Source: an uncultured bacterium
Lineage (GTDB): Bacteria; Bacillota; Clostridia; Lachnospirales; Lachnospiraceae
Reading direction: 5' to 3'
Assembly (NCBI GenBank): GCA_905214955.1
Contig: CAJMON010000008.1
Span: forward strand, 1-58,738
Length of the DNA stretch: 58,738 bases
Shown: one piece after another, positions 9,919 through 18,405 of the stretch
Layout of the letters: each line of letters starts with the position of its first letter
How positions within the stretch are numbered: position 1 is the first letter of the stretch
Made by a program: the position numbers and the translations under genes
Notes under the pieces: generated by a model
Seen by the model: the letters and a program-made list of their open reading frames with translations, nothing else
Databases searched by the model: none
What the model was told of the DNA's origin: nothing

Positions 9919-10781
9919 TACAGCTCTGCCTCCTTTTTCGCCACAAAGGAATTCAGCGGAAATACAATCACGGAAACAACTACAAACATAATGACATATC
10001 CCGCTGTAGCAATGCCATAGTTTCCTCTTGAGAACAGTTTATAGATTACGGAGCCTAACACCTCTGTGGAATATCCAGGGCCTCCTCCTGTCATAGCATA
10101 AATCAGGTCATAGGTCCGAAGTCCTCCAATGAGGGAAAGGGTGAGAACCGTGTTAATGGTAGGCACCAGAAGGGGCAGCGTAATTTTCCTAAAAATCTGG
10201 ACAGAACTGCCTCCATCAATAGCAGCTGCCTCATAATAGGTAGTCGGAATGGCACTAATTCCTGCCACATAAATCAAAATGGCCGTTCCGATGCCTTTCC
10301 AGATATCCACCAGAATACAGGTAAACATGGCCCATGCAGAAGATGTCAGCCATTTCACCGGGCCAATACCCAAAATTCCAAGAAACTGATTCACAATACC
10401 TCCGGACGCCAGAATCTTTTCAAATGCAATGGCAACGACTACATTTCCAAGAAGCGTTGGGAAGAACAATACCACTTTTAAATAACCGGCACTTTTGGCT
10501 TTTCCGCACAGATACTGGGCAATGAGCAGCCCAAATACCACCTTTGCTGCGCAGGTACAGAATGCATACACGGCAGTATTGGCCAGAGAAGCTTTGGTAT
10601 TGGTCATAGTAAAAAAGGTAATAAAATTATCAAATCCGGTAAACACCGATGTTTTTAAGTTCCATGTGGTCATGGAAAAATAAAAAGACGCAAAGGTAGG
10701 AATCACAAAGATCAGCACATAAATCAAGATTCCCGGCACGGCCAGCCAGCCTGTATATACTTTTTTTTCAATCCGGCTCAT
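9918..10781 (-). CDS. Carbohydrate ABC transporter permease (MalF/CUT1 type)
   Basis: A 287-residue membrane permease with the family's six helices and an EAA loop (TTYYEAAAIDGGSSVQIFRKITLPLL). I chose the ATG at 10781 (MSRIEKK) because AAAAGGAGGA lies just upstream; a longer frame to 10892 would overlap the binding-protein gene and the hairpin at 10798-10834. It forms the channel with the downstream MalG-type partner. Placement after the binding protein and before the GH106-like gene suggests uptake of rhamnose-containing oligosaccharides that the intracellular hydrolases then cut. Confidence 0.93.
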   Translation of the reverse strand: MSRIEKKVYTGWLAVPGILIYVLIFVIPTFASFYFSMTTWNLKTSVFTGFDNFITFFTMTNTKASLANTAVYAFCTCAAKVVFGLLIAQYLCGKAKSAGYLKVVLFFPTLLGNVVVAIAFEKILASGGIVNQFLGILGIGPVKWLTSSAWAMFTCILVDIWKGIGTAILIYVAGISAIPTTYYEAAAIDGGSSVQIFRKITLPLLVPTINTVLTLSLIGGLRTYDLIYAMTGGGPGYSTEVLGSVIYKLFSRGNYGIATAGYVIMFVVVSVIVFPLNSFVAKKEAEL

Positions 10782-10797
10782 AAAATCCTCCTTTTCT

Positions 10798-10834
10798 AAA
10801 AAAAGAGGAGCTTCTGCGGCCCCTCTCTTTTTTT
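10798..10834 (-). terminator. Partial terminator between binding protein and permeases
   Basis: AAAAGAG pairs with CTCTTTT around a GC-rich inner stem with a two-base bulge. On the minus strand it ends in a run of eight T. Such hairpins after a binding-protein gene usually let it be made in excess over the permeases. Confidence 0.65.
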
Positions 10835-10839
10835 GCATT

Positions 10840-12147
10840 TTACCAGCCTTCCAGGCCTTTCTGCTGTGCATCAATAGCATTGTCAGATTCAATTTCTAAA
10901 ATCGCTTCATCCGGTGTATACTCGCCGGTTCCTACCATGGTCAGGATGGTAGCCATGTTGGAGCCTTTGATGTCACAGAAATATTCCATAACCGGAGTGG
11001 ACGCTTCCTGTGCCCAGCTCTGTGCTTCTTTCACTGCTCCACTGACATCGTCTGGAAGTTCCACACCGCTTAACATAAATGCGCCTGTGGGAGTGGTCTT
11101 GGTACAGTATTCATCCACAGCTTCTTCTGTGGTCAGATACTCTAACAGCTTTAATGCCAGTTCGGTATTTTCAGAATTTTTATTCATGCACCATGCTTCC
11201 GGCATCCAGGTTGCCACGCCTCTTACCTCTGCAGACTCATCCGGCAGCGGGAAAAATCCGATTTCTTCAATGGCATCCGGATTTACCGTTGCCACGGTTG
11301 ACATAATGTTGGTTCTACAGAAAATATGGACAGCGCCTCCCTCGGATACTGCTTTTGCTGCATCTTCCCAGCTGATTTCCAGAGGATTGTCATTCTGATA
11401 GCCTTTCTCCCAGATGTCATACATCTTGGTCAAACCACGCATATAGGCATCCGATTCATGAAGTTCAATTTCTTTCTTGGTATATTTTTCTGCAAAATCC
11501 GGATCCTCTTCCTGCACGTAGTAATACTGAGAAAGGAATAAAATCTGAGCACCGGAAGCGTTGCTGTACTGAGACATTACCGGATCTTTGTCTGTCTTTT
11601 CCCGGATCACTGCACAATTTGCAAGGAATTCTTCCCAGGTTTGCGGTATGGACAGTCCCAGATCTTCATATGCCTGCTTGTTGTAGAAAACACCTGCCAC
11701 ATTAGACGGCCTTGACGGAATTCCATACACGGCACCGCTGTCAGAATCTGTGACAATGTCCAGATATGCTTCGTTTACCCGCTCCTTGATCCATGCTTCT
11801 CCTGACAGATCATAGCAGTTTTCATCGGGAGACATAGCTTCCAGCTTTGCGCCTACAGAGTTCAGCCAGATATCCGGCAGATTTCCAGTCGCTGCCCGCA
11901 CCTGCATCACACTTTCCATTTCATCGGCATCGCTGGAAAGCCGTTCTACTTCGATGGTGCATCCATATTTTTCTTCAAATGCATCAAACTCTGCCTGGAA
12001 AGAATCCGCATTGCTGTCTGTCACGCTGTGTGCAATCTGAAGTGTCACGCCTTCATAAGATTGCTCGGTATTTTCCTGTGCATATCCCACAGATGCAGAG
12101 GAAATCGTAAGTGCTGCCATAAACAGTGCTGTTATCTTTTTCTTCAT
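10840..12147 (-). CDS. Extracellular solute-binding protein, family 1 (CUT1)
   Basis: A 435-residue secreted sugar-binding protein of ABC family 1. The N-terminus is a signal peptide (positive KKK, then a hydrophobic stretch) ending GYAQENTE, a type I signal peptidase site. There is no lipobox cysteine, which is unusual for a single-membrane bacterium. The mature part has the family look, including YGIPSRPSNVAGVFYNKQAYEDLGL and NNP-like hinge segments. GAGGGTTTGAAAG precedes the ATG at 12147. It leads the operon binding protein-permease-permease-hydrolase-kinase-regulator. The ligand is probably a rhamnoside, inferred from the two neighbouring hydrolases. Confidence 0.9.
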   Translation of the reverse strand: MKKKITALFMAALTISSASVGYAQENTEQSYEGVTLQIAHSVTDSNADSFQAEFDAFEEKYGCTIEVERLSSDADEMESVMQVRAATGNLPDIWLNSVGAKLEAMSPDENCYDLSGEAWIKERVNEAYLDIVTDSDSGAVYGIPSRPSNVAGVFYNKQAYEDLGLSIPQTWEEFLANCAVIREKTDKDPVMSQYSNASGAQILFLSQYYYVQEEDPDFAEKYTKKEIELHESDAYMRGLTKMYDIWEKGYQNDNPLEISWEDAAKAVSEGGAVHIFCRTNIMSTVATVNPDAIEEIGFFPLPDESAEVRGVATWMPEAWCMNKNSENTELALKLLEYLTTEEAVDEYCTKTTPTGAFMLSGVELPDDVSGAVKEAQSWAQEASTPVMEYFCDIKGSNMATILTMVGTGEYTPDEAILEIESDNAIDAQQKGLEGW

Positions 12148-12220
12148 CTTTCAAACCCTCCATATACGTAATCTATTTTTTTGAAAGACTCCCGGCCGTT
12201 TACTTTCTTAAGATGGCTTT

Positions 12221-12234
12221 ATTATAACTGTCAA
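12221..12234 (-). promoter_or_regulatory. Candidate promoter elements for the transporter operon
   Basis: On the minus strand a perfect TTGACA (12234-12229) and a perfect TATAAT (12226-12221) lie only two bases apart. They cannot belong to one promoter, so either two overlapping promoters exist or one box is fortuitous. The binding-protein start is about 75 bases downstream. Confidence 0.4.
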
Positions 12235-12291
12235 ATAGAGGATCGTACATGGAAATTTGGAATCATTTCCCTTTAAAAAAAGAATTTTTTA

Positions 12292-12450
12292 TGCCCCGCC
12301 CCAATATGGTGCAAAACGAACATCCAGTGGATGTTCGTTTTGCACCAACTGAAGCGGAGCGTAGACATAAAATTGAAGCGTCAGCTTCGCGATATGCGAA
12401 TATCGGGGCAAATTGTGAGAGTACGAAGCACGACACAATTCACATGGCAT
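12292..12450. repeat. Structured repeat element, long copy (a)
   Basis: The 312-base gap between the binding-protein gene and the dehydratase remnant is mostly this element. TGCCCCG (12292-12298) pairs with CGGGGCA (12404-12410) around inner hairpins: 19-base arms at 12308-12326/12328-12346, GAAGC/GCTTC (12375-12388) and CGATAT/ATATCG (12390-12405). Bases 12365-12450 match the reverse complement of 48445-48530 at about 69 of 86 positions by hand count, with no gaps. The large hairpin and about 55 bases around it are absent from the other copy. The last 42 bases correspond to the short copies at 18336 and 27720. Confidence 0.8.
12308..12346. repeat. Near-perfect 19-base palindrome (hairpin)
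   Basis: Arms of 19 bases starting GGTGCAAAACG and ending CGTTTTGCACC are perfect reverse complements separated by one base (12327). There is no T-run, so it is not a simple terminator. It could form a cruciform or serve as a dyad binding site. Confidence 0.8.
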
Positions 12451-12459
12451 CTCTTTCTT

Positions 12460-12714
12460 TTACCACTCTGCAATAGATCCGTCCCCATGTCTCCATACCG
12501 GATTTTTCCAATGGTGGGGATTCTGATTTTCCTGAAGCACCAGTTCTTTATCTACGTCCACACCAAGTCCTGGCAGTCTTGGAAATTTTGCAAATCCGTC
12601 CTGAAATGTAAAATCTTCCCGGTTTTTCACATAGTCCAGAACGCTCTTTCCTACATTATAATGGATTCCCATGCTCTGTTCCTGGATCACCGCATTGTAG
12701 CAGACGGCATCCAC
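12460..12714 (-). pseudogene. C-terminal remnant of an enolase-superfamily sugar-acid dehydratase
   Basis: About 84 codons matching only the C-terminal end of mandelate racemase/galactonate-type dehydratases: the late barrel segment NAVIQEQSMGIHYN and the terminal WRHGDGSIAEW, typical of the D-galactonate/mannonate dehydratase group. Full-length relatives are about 380-420 residues, so the N-terminal lid and the metal-binding residues are missing. There is no ribosome site. The frame begins with a GTG directly after the TAA of the GH78 gene and in the same frame, which marks this as a deletion junction. It is almost certainly non-functional, although read-through or re-initiation at TAAGTG cannot be excluded. 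Confidence 0.75.
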
Positions 12715-15540
12715 TTAGGAAAAGGATACTTCTATTTTTGAAATATGTTCTTTGATTTCTTCCCGTGTCTTTGCATCCAGTCCCAGTCTTGTGCCAATCC
12801 CTAAGAAGAACGGCAGTCTGCTCATTTCTTCCAATGTCATATTCTGGATTTCTGCTCCATCCACTTTCTGCAGCATGGGCACTTTCTCATACAGCCAGGC
12901 TTTCAGTTCTGGATTCTGGATCAGCTGGCGCACACTGTCTCCCATAGAATAGTGGGGCCTCCATGCACTGTCTAACAGATACCGGTACTGATAGGTGCCT
13001 GCCTTGCGCACAAGCACATCTTCCGTCTCCATTAAAGGCTTTCCATTTTCCAGCACAGTGCCCCTTACAAAAGGCAGACAGATCTCTGCCTCAGCATCAA
13101 AGGGAACCGTTATTTCCAGCACCAGCTCTTCCCCATTTTCCACAACTTCTGTATGCCAGGACACCTTCCAGGTGCCGAAGGCGCTTTCATACTGAAGGCC
13201 GGCTTTTCCGATTCCCGGATGGATCTTGGGTGCAATTTCCACATGTGCAAATCCGGTAGTGCCTGGAAGCTGGCAGATACCGCCGATATGCTCATAAATC
13301 CAAACTGCCACGGAACCGTTTGCATAATGGTTCAGGGAATTCATTCCGTTATCGCTCATGGAACCGTCTGGATTTAAGGCATCCCACCGCTCCCACATCG
13401 TGGTGGCTCCCATGGTCACCGGATACAGCCAGCTCGGGAAGCCTTCATCCAAAAGTATCTGGTAAGCCAGATCTTCTCTTCCACATAGGGAGAGAGCTTC
13501 CAGCAAGAAGGGCGTTCCCACAAATCCGGTTTTCAGCCGGTATCCATCTTTCTGCATCCGCTTTAAGAACTGCTCTTTCACCAGCTCTGCCTCTTTTCCG
13601 CCTACGATGCCAAAGCACAGTGCCACGATTCCCGCCGTCTGCGTATCGATAGCCAGCTTGCCGTTTCCGGTAAAATATTCTCTGTAAATCGCCTGGCGGA
13701 TGCGCTCTGCTTTCTCCCTCCATGCACTCTGTTCTTCCTCTGGTTTTCCAAGGATTTCCGCTGTCTTTGCCAGAATTTTTACAGAATAATAGAAGTATGC
13801 GGAAGATACATAAAAGACATCGGTGCCGCCGGTAGGCATATGGTAGCAGCCGCCGTCTAACGCCAGCCAGTCACCATAATGGAATCCATTCTGCCACAGA
13901 TTAGGATTTGTTCCATATTTCTCATTTTCTCCGTCAATATATGCAATCCAGGCTTTCATGCTGTCATACTGCTCTTTCAAAATCCCGGCATCCCCGTAAA
14001 TGGTATACAGCCGCCAGGGAATGATCACTGCTGCATCTCCCCAGGCCGCAGAAGTCCGCTCATTTCTTCCCACCGACGGAACCACCTGGGGCACCAGTCC
14101 GCCCGTATGTTTCTGTTCCAGTGCAATGTCATGAAGGTATTTTCTGAAGAACGGATAGCATTCCATGTTCATGCAGGCGGTCTCCGAAAAGATCTGGGCA
14201 TCTCCGGTCCATCCCATTTTCTCATCCCTCTGCGGACAGTCTGTGGGAATATCAATAAAGTTCCCTTTCTGGCTCCACATCACATTTTTCATGAGCCGGT
14301 TCAACAGGGCATGGCCCGTCTCAAACTTCATGGTATTTTCCAGTGCACTGCACAGCACCACGCCTGTAAAGTCCTCTTTTTTCACTTCCGAAATTCCTGT
14401 AATCCGGATGTACTGAAAACCGAAAAAGCATAATCTAGCATGTACCACTCTTGGAACGCCATCGGAAATATACTCATATCTGGCTTTTGCTGTCCGGTAA
14501 TTTTTCCGGAAAAAATTTCCATCCTGGAGAACTTCTCCGTGCTCCAGCACTACATGAGTTCCTTTGGGCTCCCTGCAGAAAAAGCTTACATAGCCTGCCA
14601 TATTCTGTCCCATATCCAGAACCGTTTCTCCTGCTGACGTATGAAGCACTGCCTTTGGTATCACAGTCTCTATGGCTTTTACCGGAACCCCCAAACGCTC
14701 CTTCACTGTATTTTTCTTCAGCTTTCCTTCTTTCACTGGAAATACTTCCGAATCGTCCAGACATGCATCGTAAATTTCCCCATCATAATGATCGGAAAAT
14801 ACAATCTGGCTTTTTCTTACCTTCCAGGATAAATCTGTACACAAGATACACTCATCATCTGTATACAGATCCGCCAGCAATTCAAAAACTTTTCCTTCTC
14901 TGTACTTTTCATTCTGCCGATATCCATAGAGTCCTTTGTACCATCCGTCTCCTGCCAGAACGCGGATCACATTTTCCCCTGCTGTCAGATACGCTCCCAC
15001 ATCATAGGTCTGGTACTGAACATAATCTTCATACACGGTAAAGCCGGGTGCCAGAAGCTCCTCTCCCACCCGTTCTCCATTGATCTCCAGTTCGTACACC
15101 CCAAGGCAGGTCAGATAAAGTCTGGCTTTTTCCGGCTTTTTCGCAAGGGTAAAGGTTTTTTCATAAACTGGCTGGATAGACGGATCCAGATCCGGTGTGA
15201 TGGGTATTCCCTGAAATCCAGTTTCCATAAGCCCAGTTTCGAACCACTGGATGCAGCTCTCCCCGGCATCCCCGGCATCATCCCACACCTGTACTTTCCA
15301 GTAATAACGGGTACGTGGTTTCAGGGAAACGTCCACAGACGTTCCCCTGCTGTCCAGATCTGCTTTTTTTTCAGAATCCCATACCAATGTTTCAAAGGAC
15401 TCATCCAAGGCCACCAGAATTCTGACATACTTCTGTTTCTGTCCTTTCGCCTCTTCTACCTTCCAGGATGCTGACAATGTCCGGTACCAGTATCCAAGAG
15501 GGTTGGAAATGTGATTAATCTTCATGTTTGTAATCTTCAT
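12715..15540 (-). CDS. GH78 alpha-L-rhamnosidase
   Basis: A 941-residue cytoplasmic glycoside hydrolase of family 78, which removes terminal alpha-L-rhamnose with inversion. The N-terminal beta domains include ARLYLTCLGVYELEINGERVGEELLAPG-like sequence; the (alpha/alpha)6 barrel carries the family signature DCPQRDEKMGWTGDAQIF with the acidic catalytic residues, and later GFPSWLYPVTMGATTMWERWD. The C-terminal beta domain is followed by a helical tail. I chose the ATG at 15540 because AAGGAGGAAAAAC lies just upstream. It follows the dehydratase gene by 73 bases. Together with the GH106-like enzyme it indicates use of rhamnose-bearing plant glycans or glycosides. Confidence 0.93.
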   Translation of the reverse strand: MKITNMKINHISNPLGYWYRTLSASWKVEEAKGQKQKYVRILVALDESFETLVWDSEKKADLDSRGTSVDVSLKPRTRYYWKVQVWDDAGDAGESCIQWFETGLMETGFQGIPITPDLDPSIQPVYEKTFTLAKKPEKARLYLTCLGVYELEINGERVGEELLAPGFTVYEDYVQYQTYDVGAYLTAGENVIRVLAGDGWYKGLYGYRQNEKYREGKVFELLADLYTDDECILCTDLSWKVRKSQIVFSDHYDGEIYDACLDDSEVFPVKEGKLKKNTVKERLGVPVKAIETVIPKAVLHTSAGETVLDMGQNMAGYVSFFCREPKGTHVVLEHGEVLQDGNFFRKNYRTAKARYEYISDGVPRVVHARLCFFGFQYIRITGISEVKKEDFTGVVLCSALENTMKFETGHALLNRLMKNVMWSQKGNFIDIPTDCPQRDEKMGWTGDAQIFSETACMNMECYPFFRKYLHDIALEQKHTGGLVPQVVPSVGRNERTSAAWGDAAVIIPWRLYTIYGDAGILKEQYDSMKAWIAYIDGENEKYGTNPNLWQNGFHYGDWLALDGGCYHMPTGGTDVFYVSSAYFYYSVKILAKTAEILGKPEEEQSAWREKAERIRQAIYREYFTGNGKLAIDTQTAGIVALCFGIVGGKEAELVKEQFLKRMQKDGYRLKTGFVGTPFLLEALSLCGREDLAYQILLDEGFPSWLYPVTMGATTMWERWDALNPDGSMSDNGMNSLNHYANGSVAVWIYEHIGGICQLPGTTGFAHVEIAPKIHPGIGKAGLQYESAFGTWKVSWHTEVVENGEELVLEITVPFDAEAEICLPFVRGTVLENGKPLMETEDVLVRKAGTYQYRYLLDSAWRPHYSMGDSVRQLIQNPELKAWLYEKVPMLQKVDGAEIQNMTLEEMSRLPFFLGIGTRLGLDAKTREEIKEHISKIEVSFS

Positions 15541-15613
15541 GTTTTTCCTCCTTAAACACACAGGGACAGAACACTTCTTTCAGAAATGCTCTGCCCCTGC
15601 CAGTTTTCTGTTC

Positions 15614-17359
15614 TTAATATTCCAGATAAGCGCCTTTCATCGGGCTGGCGGCATGAAGGCTGAACAGCCTCAACACTCCTTTTTTGTATCTGGGTTCTCT
15701 TGGTTTCCAGTTCTTCCGGCGTTCTTTCAGAATTTCATCCATCTCTTCCATGGTTTTGCGCTCTCCTGCAACGCCGATGATATTCAGTTTTCGTTCTATT
15801 ACATCAATTTCAATCAGGTCCCCTTCTTCCACCAGTGCGATAGGACCGCCATCCACAGCCTCCGGACTGCAGTGTCCAATGACCGGTCCGGTAGATGCAC
15901 CGGAAAACCGTCCGTCTGTAATCAGGGCAATGCTCTTTCCCAGTTCTTTGTCGCTGCTAATAGCTTCCGAGGTATAAAACATCTCCGGCATCCCGCTGCC
16001 TTTCGGCCCTTCGTAGCGTATAAAGACCGCATCCCCTTTCTGGACTTTGTGTTTTAAGACCGCATCCAGGCACTCTTCCTCACTGTCAAAAGGACGGGCC
16101 CGCAGAATGGATTTGAACATTTCCCTGGGGCAGGCGGTATGTTTGATGACAGCGCCTTCCGGTGCCAGATTTCCTCTTAAAATGGCAATGCTTCCGTCCG
16201 TTCCAATGGCTTTGTCATAGGGACGGATAATGTCTTCCCTTGTAAGCTGAATGCCATAACGTTTGTTAAACTCCTGCAGCCATTTTTCACATTTCTCATA
16301 GAAGCCCTGCTTTTTCAGATCTTCCAGATTCTCTCCTAACGTCTTTCCTGTTACCGTCATCACATCCAGGTGAAGATGTTCTTTGATCTCCTCCATGATA
16401 GCCGGAACGCCGCCTGCATAATAGAAGCACTCTGCTGGCCATCTGCCAGCCGGGCGTACATCCAGAAGGTATCTGGCATTTCTGTGCAGTCTGTCAAAGG
16501 TGTCTCCCGTAATCTCAATGCCAAATTCATGGGCAATGGCAGGCAGATGCAGCAGGCAGTTGGTACTTCCGGAAATGGCCGCATGAACCAGAATGGCATT
16601 TTCAAAGCTGTCCATAGTCACAATGTCTGACGGACGCATATGCTCCATCTGTGCCAGGCGGACTGCCTGTTTTCCGGCCTCTTTGGCATAATCCAAAAGA
16701 TCCGGGCTGGTGGCAGGCATCAGTGCGCTTCCCGGCAGTGCCAGTCCCAGTGCCTCTGCCATGATCTGCATAGTGGAAGCTGTTCCAATAAAGGAACAGG
16801 CTCCGCAGCTTGGACAGGCATTGCATTTTGCCCAGTCCAGTTCTTCCTCCGGAATCTCTCCACGCTCATATTTTGCGCTGTACATGCCAAGCTGTTCCAG
16901 AGTCAGCATCTTCGGTCCTGCATTCATGGTCCCGCCTGGCACCACCACAGAAGGAATGTTCACTCTTGCAAGGCCGATCAGATTTCCAGGCACACCCTTA
17001 TCACAGCTTGAAAGATATACACCTGCATCAAACGGTGTCGCATTGGCGTGAATCTCAATCATATTTGCAATCATTTCCCGGCTGGCAAGACTGTAGTTGA
17101 TGCCGTCGGTTCCCTGGCTCTCTCCGTCACAGATATCGGTGCAGAAGTACCGGGCGCCAAAGCCTCCTGCCTCTACCACGCCTTCCCGGACTTTTTCCAC
17201 CAGAATATCCAGATGGCCGCTTCCAGGATGACTGTCTCCAAAGGTGCTTTCGATCATGACCTGGACTTTTCCAAGGTCTTCTTTTTTCCAGCCGGTGCCG
17301 ATTCTAAGCGGGTCCAGTTCCGGCGCAAGTTTTCTCATTTCCTGACTTTTCAGTTCCAT
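15614..17359 (-). CDS. IlvD/Edd-family dehydratase, probably acting on a sugar acid
   Basis: A 581-residue dehydratase of the iron-sulfur IlvD/Edd family. Cluster and metal residues are visible: CTDICDGESQGTDGI (73-87), SSCDK (Cys119, Asp120, Lys121), and CNACPSCGACSF (Cys179, 182, 185, 188). The C-terminal half contains the conserved ITDGRFSGAS. Family members dehydrate dihydroxyisovalerate (IlvD), 6-phosphogluconate (Edd) or aldonic acids such as xylonate and arabinonate. I favour an aldonate because it sits in a rhamnoside locus with a divergent GntR regulator and no branched-chain amino acid genes. The start at 17359 (MELKSQ) has AGGAGA; a longer frame begins at 17398. Confidence 0.85.
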   Translation of the reverse strand: MELKSQEMRKLAPELDPLRIGTGWKKEDLGKVQVMIESTFGDSHPGSGHLDILVEKVREGVVEAGGFGARYFCTDICDGESQGTDGINYSLASREMIANMIEIHANATPFDAGVYLSSCDKGVPGNLIGLARVNIPSVVVPGGTMNAGPKMLTLEQLGMYSAKYERGEIPEEELDWAKCNACPSCGACSFIGTASTMQIMAEALGLALPGSALMPATSPDLLDYAKEAGKQAVRLAQMEHMRPSDIVTMDSFENAILVHAAISGSTNCLLHLPAIAHEFGIEITGDTFDRLHRNARYLLDVRPAGRWPAECFYYAGGVPAIMEEIKEHLHLDVMTVTGKTLGENLEDLKKQGFYEKCEKWLQEFNKRYGIQLTREDIIRPYDKAIGTDGSIAILRGNLAPEGAVIKHTACPREMFKSILRARPFDSEEECLDAVLKHKVQKGDAVFIRYEGPKGSGMPEMFYTSEAISSDKELGKSIALITDGRFSGASTGPVIGHCSPEAVDGGPIALVEEGDLIEIDVIERKLNIIGVAGERKTMEEMDEILKERRKNWKPREPRYKKGVLRLFSLHAASPMKGAYLEY

Positions 17360-17417
17360 ATCGGATTCTCCTATCTCATCGGTTTCACCAAAATTCATCT
17401 GATGACTTTTCTTTTTA

Positions 17418-17428
17418 TTGGTCTGATG
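17418..17428. promoter_or_regulatory. Possible GntR/FadR-type operator half-site
   Basis: ATTGGTCTGAT lies just downstream of the dehydratase -10 box. FadR-subfamily operators often read ATTGGT-N-ACCAAT; only the left half is well matched here. Confidence 0.3.
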
Positions 17429-17433
17429 TTTTT

Positions 17434-17462
17434 ATTATATCGTCCCTGTTTTTGTAAATCAA
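17434..17462 (-). promoter_or_regulatory. Promoter of the dehydratase/GH78 unit
   Basis: TTGATT, a 17-base spacer and TATAAT are read on the minus strand, about 75 bases upstream of the dehydratase start. Confidence 0.65.
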
Positions 17463-17512
17463 TATTGCATTTTTCCTGATATTTTTCTTAAAAATTTGTA
17501 TAGAATCCCAGT

Positions 17513-17541
17513 TTGACTTTAGACACATTCTCTTTTATCAT
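17513..17541 (+). promoter_or_regulatory. Promoter of the GntR regulator
   Basis: TTGACT, a 17-base spacer and TATCAT, placed about 60 bases before the ATG at 17600 and divergent from the dehydratase promoter. Confidence 0.6.
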
Positions 17542-17599
17542 AAAAGAAAGTCATCCGACTATTTTAATCAAACTACTCATACAGGATAGGGGGCTGAGT

Positions 17600-18292
17600 A
17601 TGGAAGAAAAAAACCTTTCCCAGAAACTTTCAGAAGACATCATCTCTTTGATTTTAGAAGAAAACTTAAAACCCGGAGACCGGCTTCCCAATGAATCCGT
17701 CCTCTCCTCCCGTCTTGGCGCAGGCAGAAGTTCTGTCCGGGAAGCCATCCGCCTTCTGGTCTCCCGGAACATTGTCACAGTAAAGCAGGGAAGCGGCACG
17801 TATCTTGCCTCTTCCCCCGGCATGACGGAAGATCCTTTAGGATTTACCTTTATTGAAAATAAGCAGAAGCTGGTTCACGATCTGCTGGAAGTCCGCTTTC
17901 TCCTGGAGCCGTCCATCGCTGCCATGGCTGCCGCCCATGCAGACGATGCCGATATCCAGAAGATTACTTCCCTCTGTGCCCAGACAGAAGCTCTCTTAAA
18001 ACAGGGACTGGACCATACAAAAAAAGACATGGAATTTCACACAGCCATTGCTATGAGCAGCAAAAATGTGGTGGTGCCCCGCCTGATTCCAGTGATCAAC
18101 CACTCCATTCCTCTGTTTGTGGAATCTACGGAAAACCGCCTGCAGATGGAAACCATCGAAACTCACTGGGACATTACCAATGCCATTGCCGCACACGATC
18201 CTGTCCGTGCCCAGGATGCCATGTATCTTCACCTTGTATACAATCGGAAGCAGATTCACAATCTGGCAAAGTTGAATGCAAAAAAGAAGTAG
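17600..18292 (+). CDS. GntR-family regulator, FadR subfamily
   Basis: A 230-residue DNA-binding regulator. The N-terminal winged helix-turn-helix (LKPGDRLPNESVLSSRL, then GRSSVREAIRLLVSRNIVTVKQGSGTYL) spans about residues 1-72; the C-terminal all-helical FCD ligand domain follows, with EVRFLLEPSIAAMAA and a late histidine (HLVYNRKQIH). FCD domains bind organic or sugar acids through a metal. The start at 17600 has AGGGGG; a TTG at 17513 in the same frame falls inside the -35 box and is rejected. It diverges from the IlvD/Edd dehydratase, so it most likely represses that gene until the sugar acid is present. Confidence 0.9.
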   Translation: MEEKNLSQKLSEDIISLILEENLKPGDRLPNESVLSSRLGAGRSSVREAIRLLVSRNIVTVKQGSGTYLASSPGMTEDPLGFTFIENKQKLVHDLLEVRFLLEPSIAAMAAAHADDADIQKITSLCAQTEALLKQGLDHTKKDMEFHTAIAMSSKNVVVPRLIPVINHSIPLFVESTENRLQMETIETHWDITNAIAAHDPVRAQDAMYLHLVYNRKQIHNLAKLNAKKK

Positions 18293-18335
18293 TTGCAGTA
18301 TTGGACAATCTGAAGTAAAATTGCCGCATAAAAAG

Positions 18336-18377
18336 ATGCCTTGCGGATTGTTCCATACTTCGTACTTCCGCAATCCT
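18336..18377 (+). repeat. Short copy (b) of the structured repeat
   Basis: 42 bases beginning ATGCCTTGCGGATTG and ending CAATCCT lie between the GntR and HAD genes. GGATTG pairs with CAATCC. It differs from the copies at 27720 and 48445 at only a few positions. Confidence 0.75.
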
Positions 18378-18405
18378 GACATTCTAAAAATATTGGAGGA
18401 AGAAT

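Noticed and set aside
12460..15540. A GH78-dehydratase fusion protein by stop-codon read-through
   Set aside because: A normal TAA separates them, no read-through signal is visible, and the tail lacks the catalytic residues of its family.
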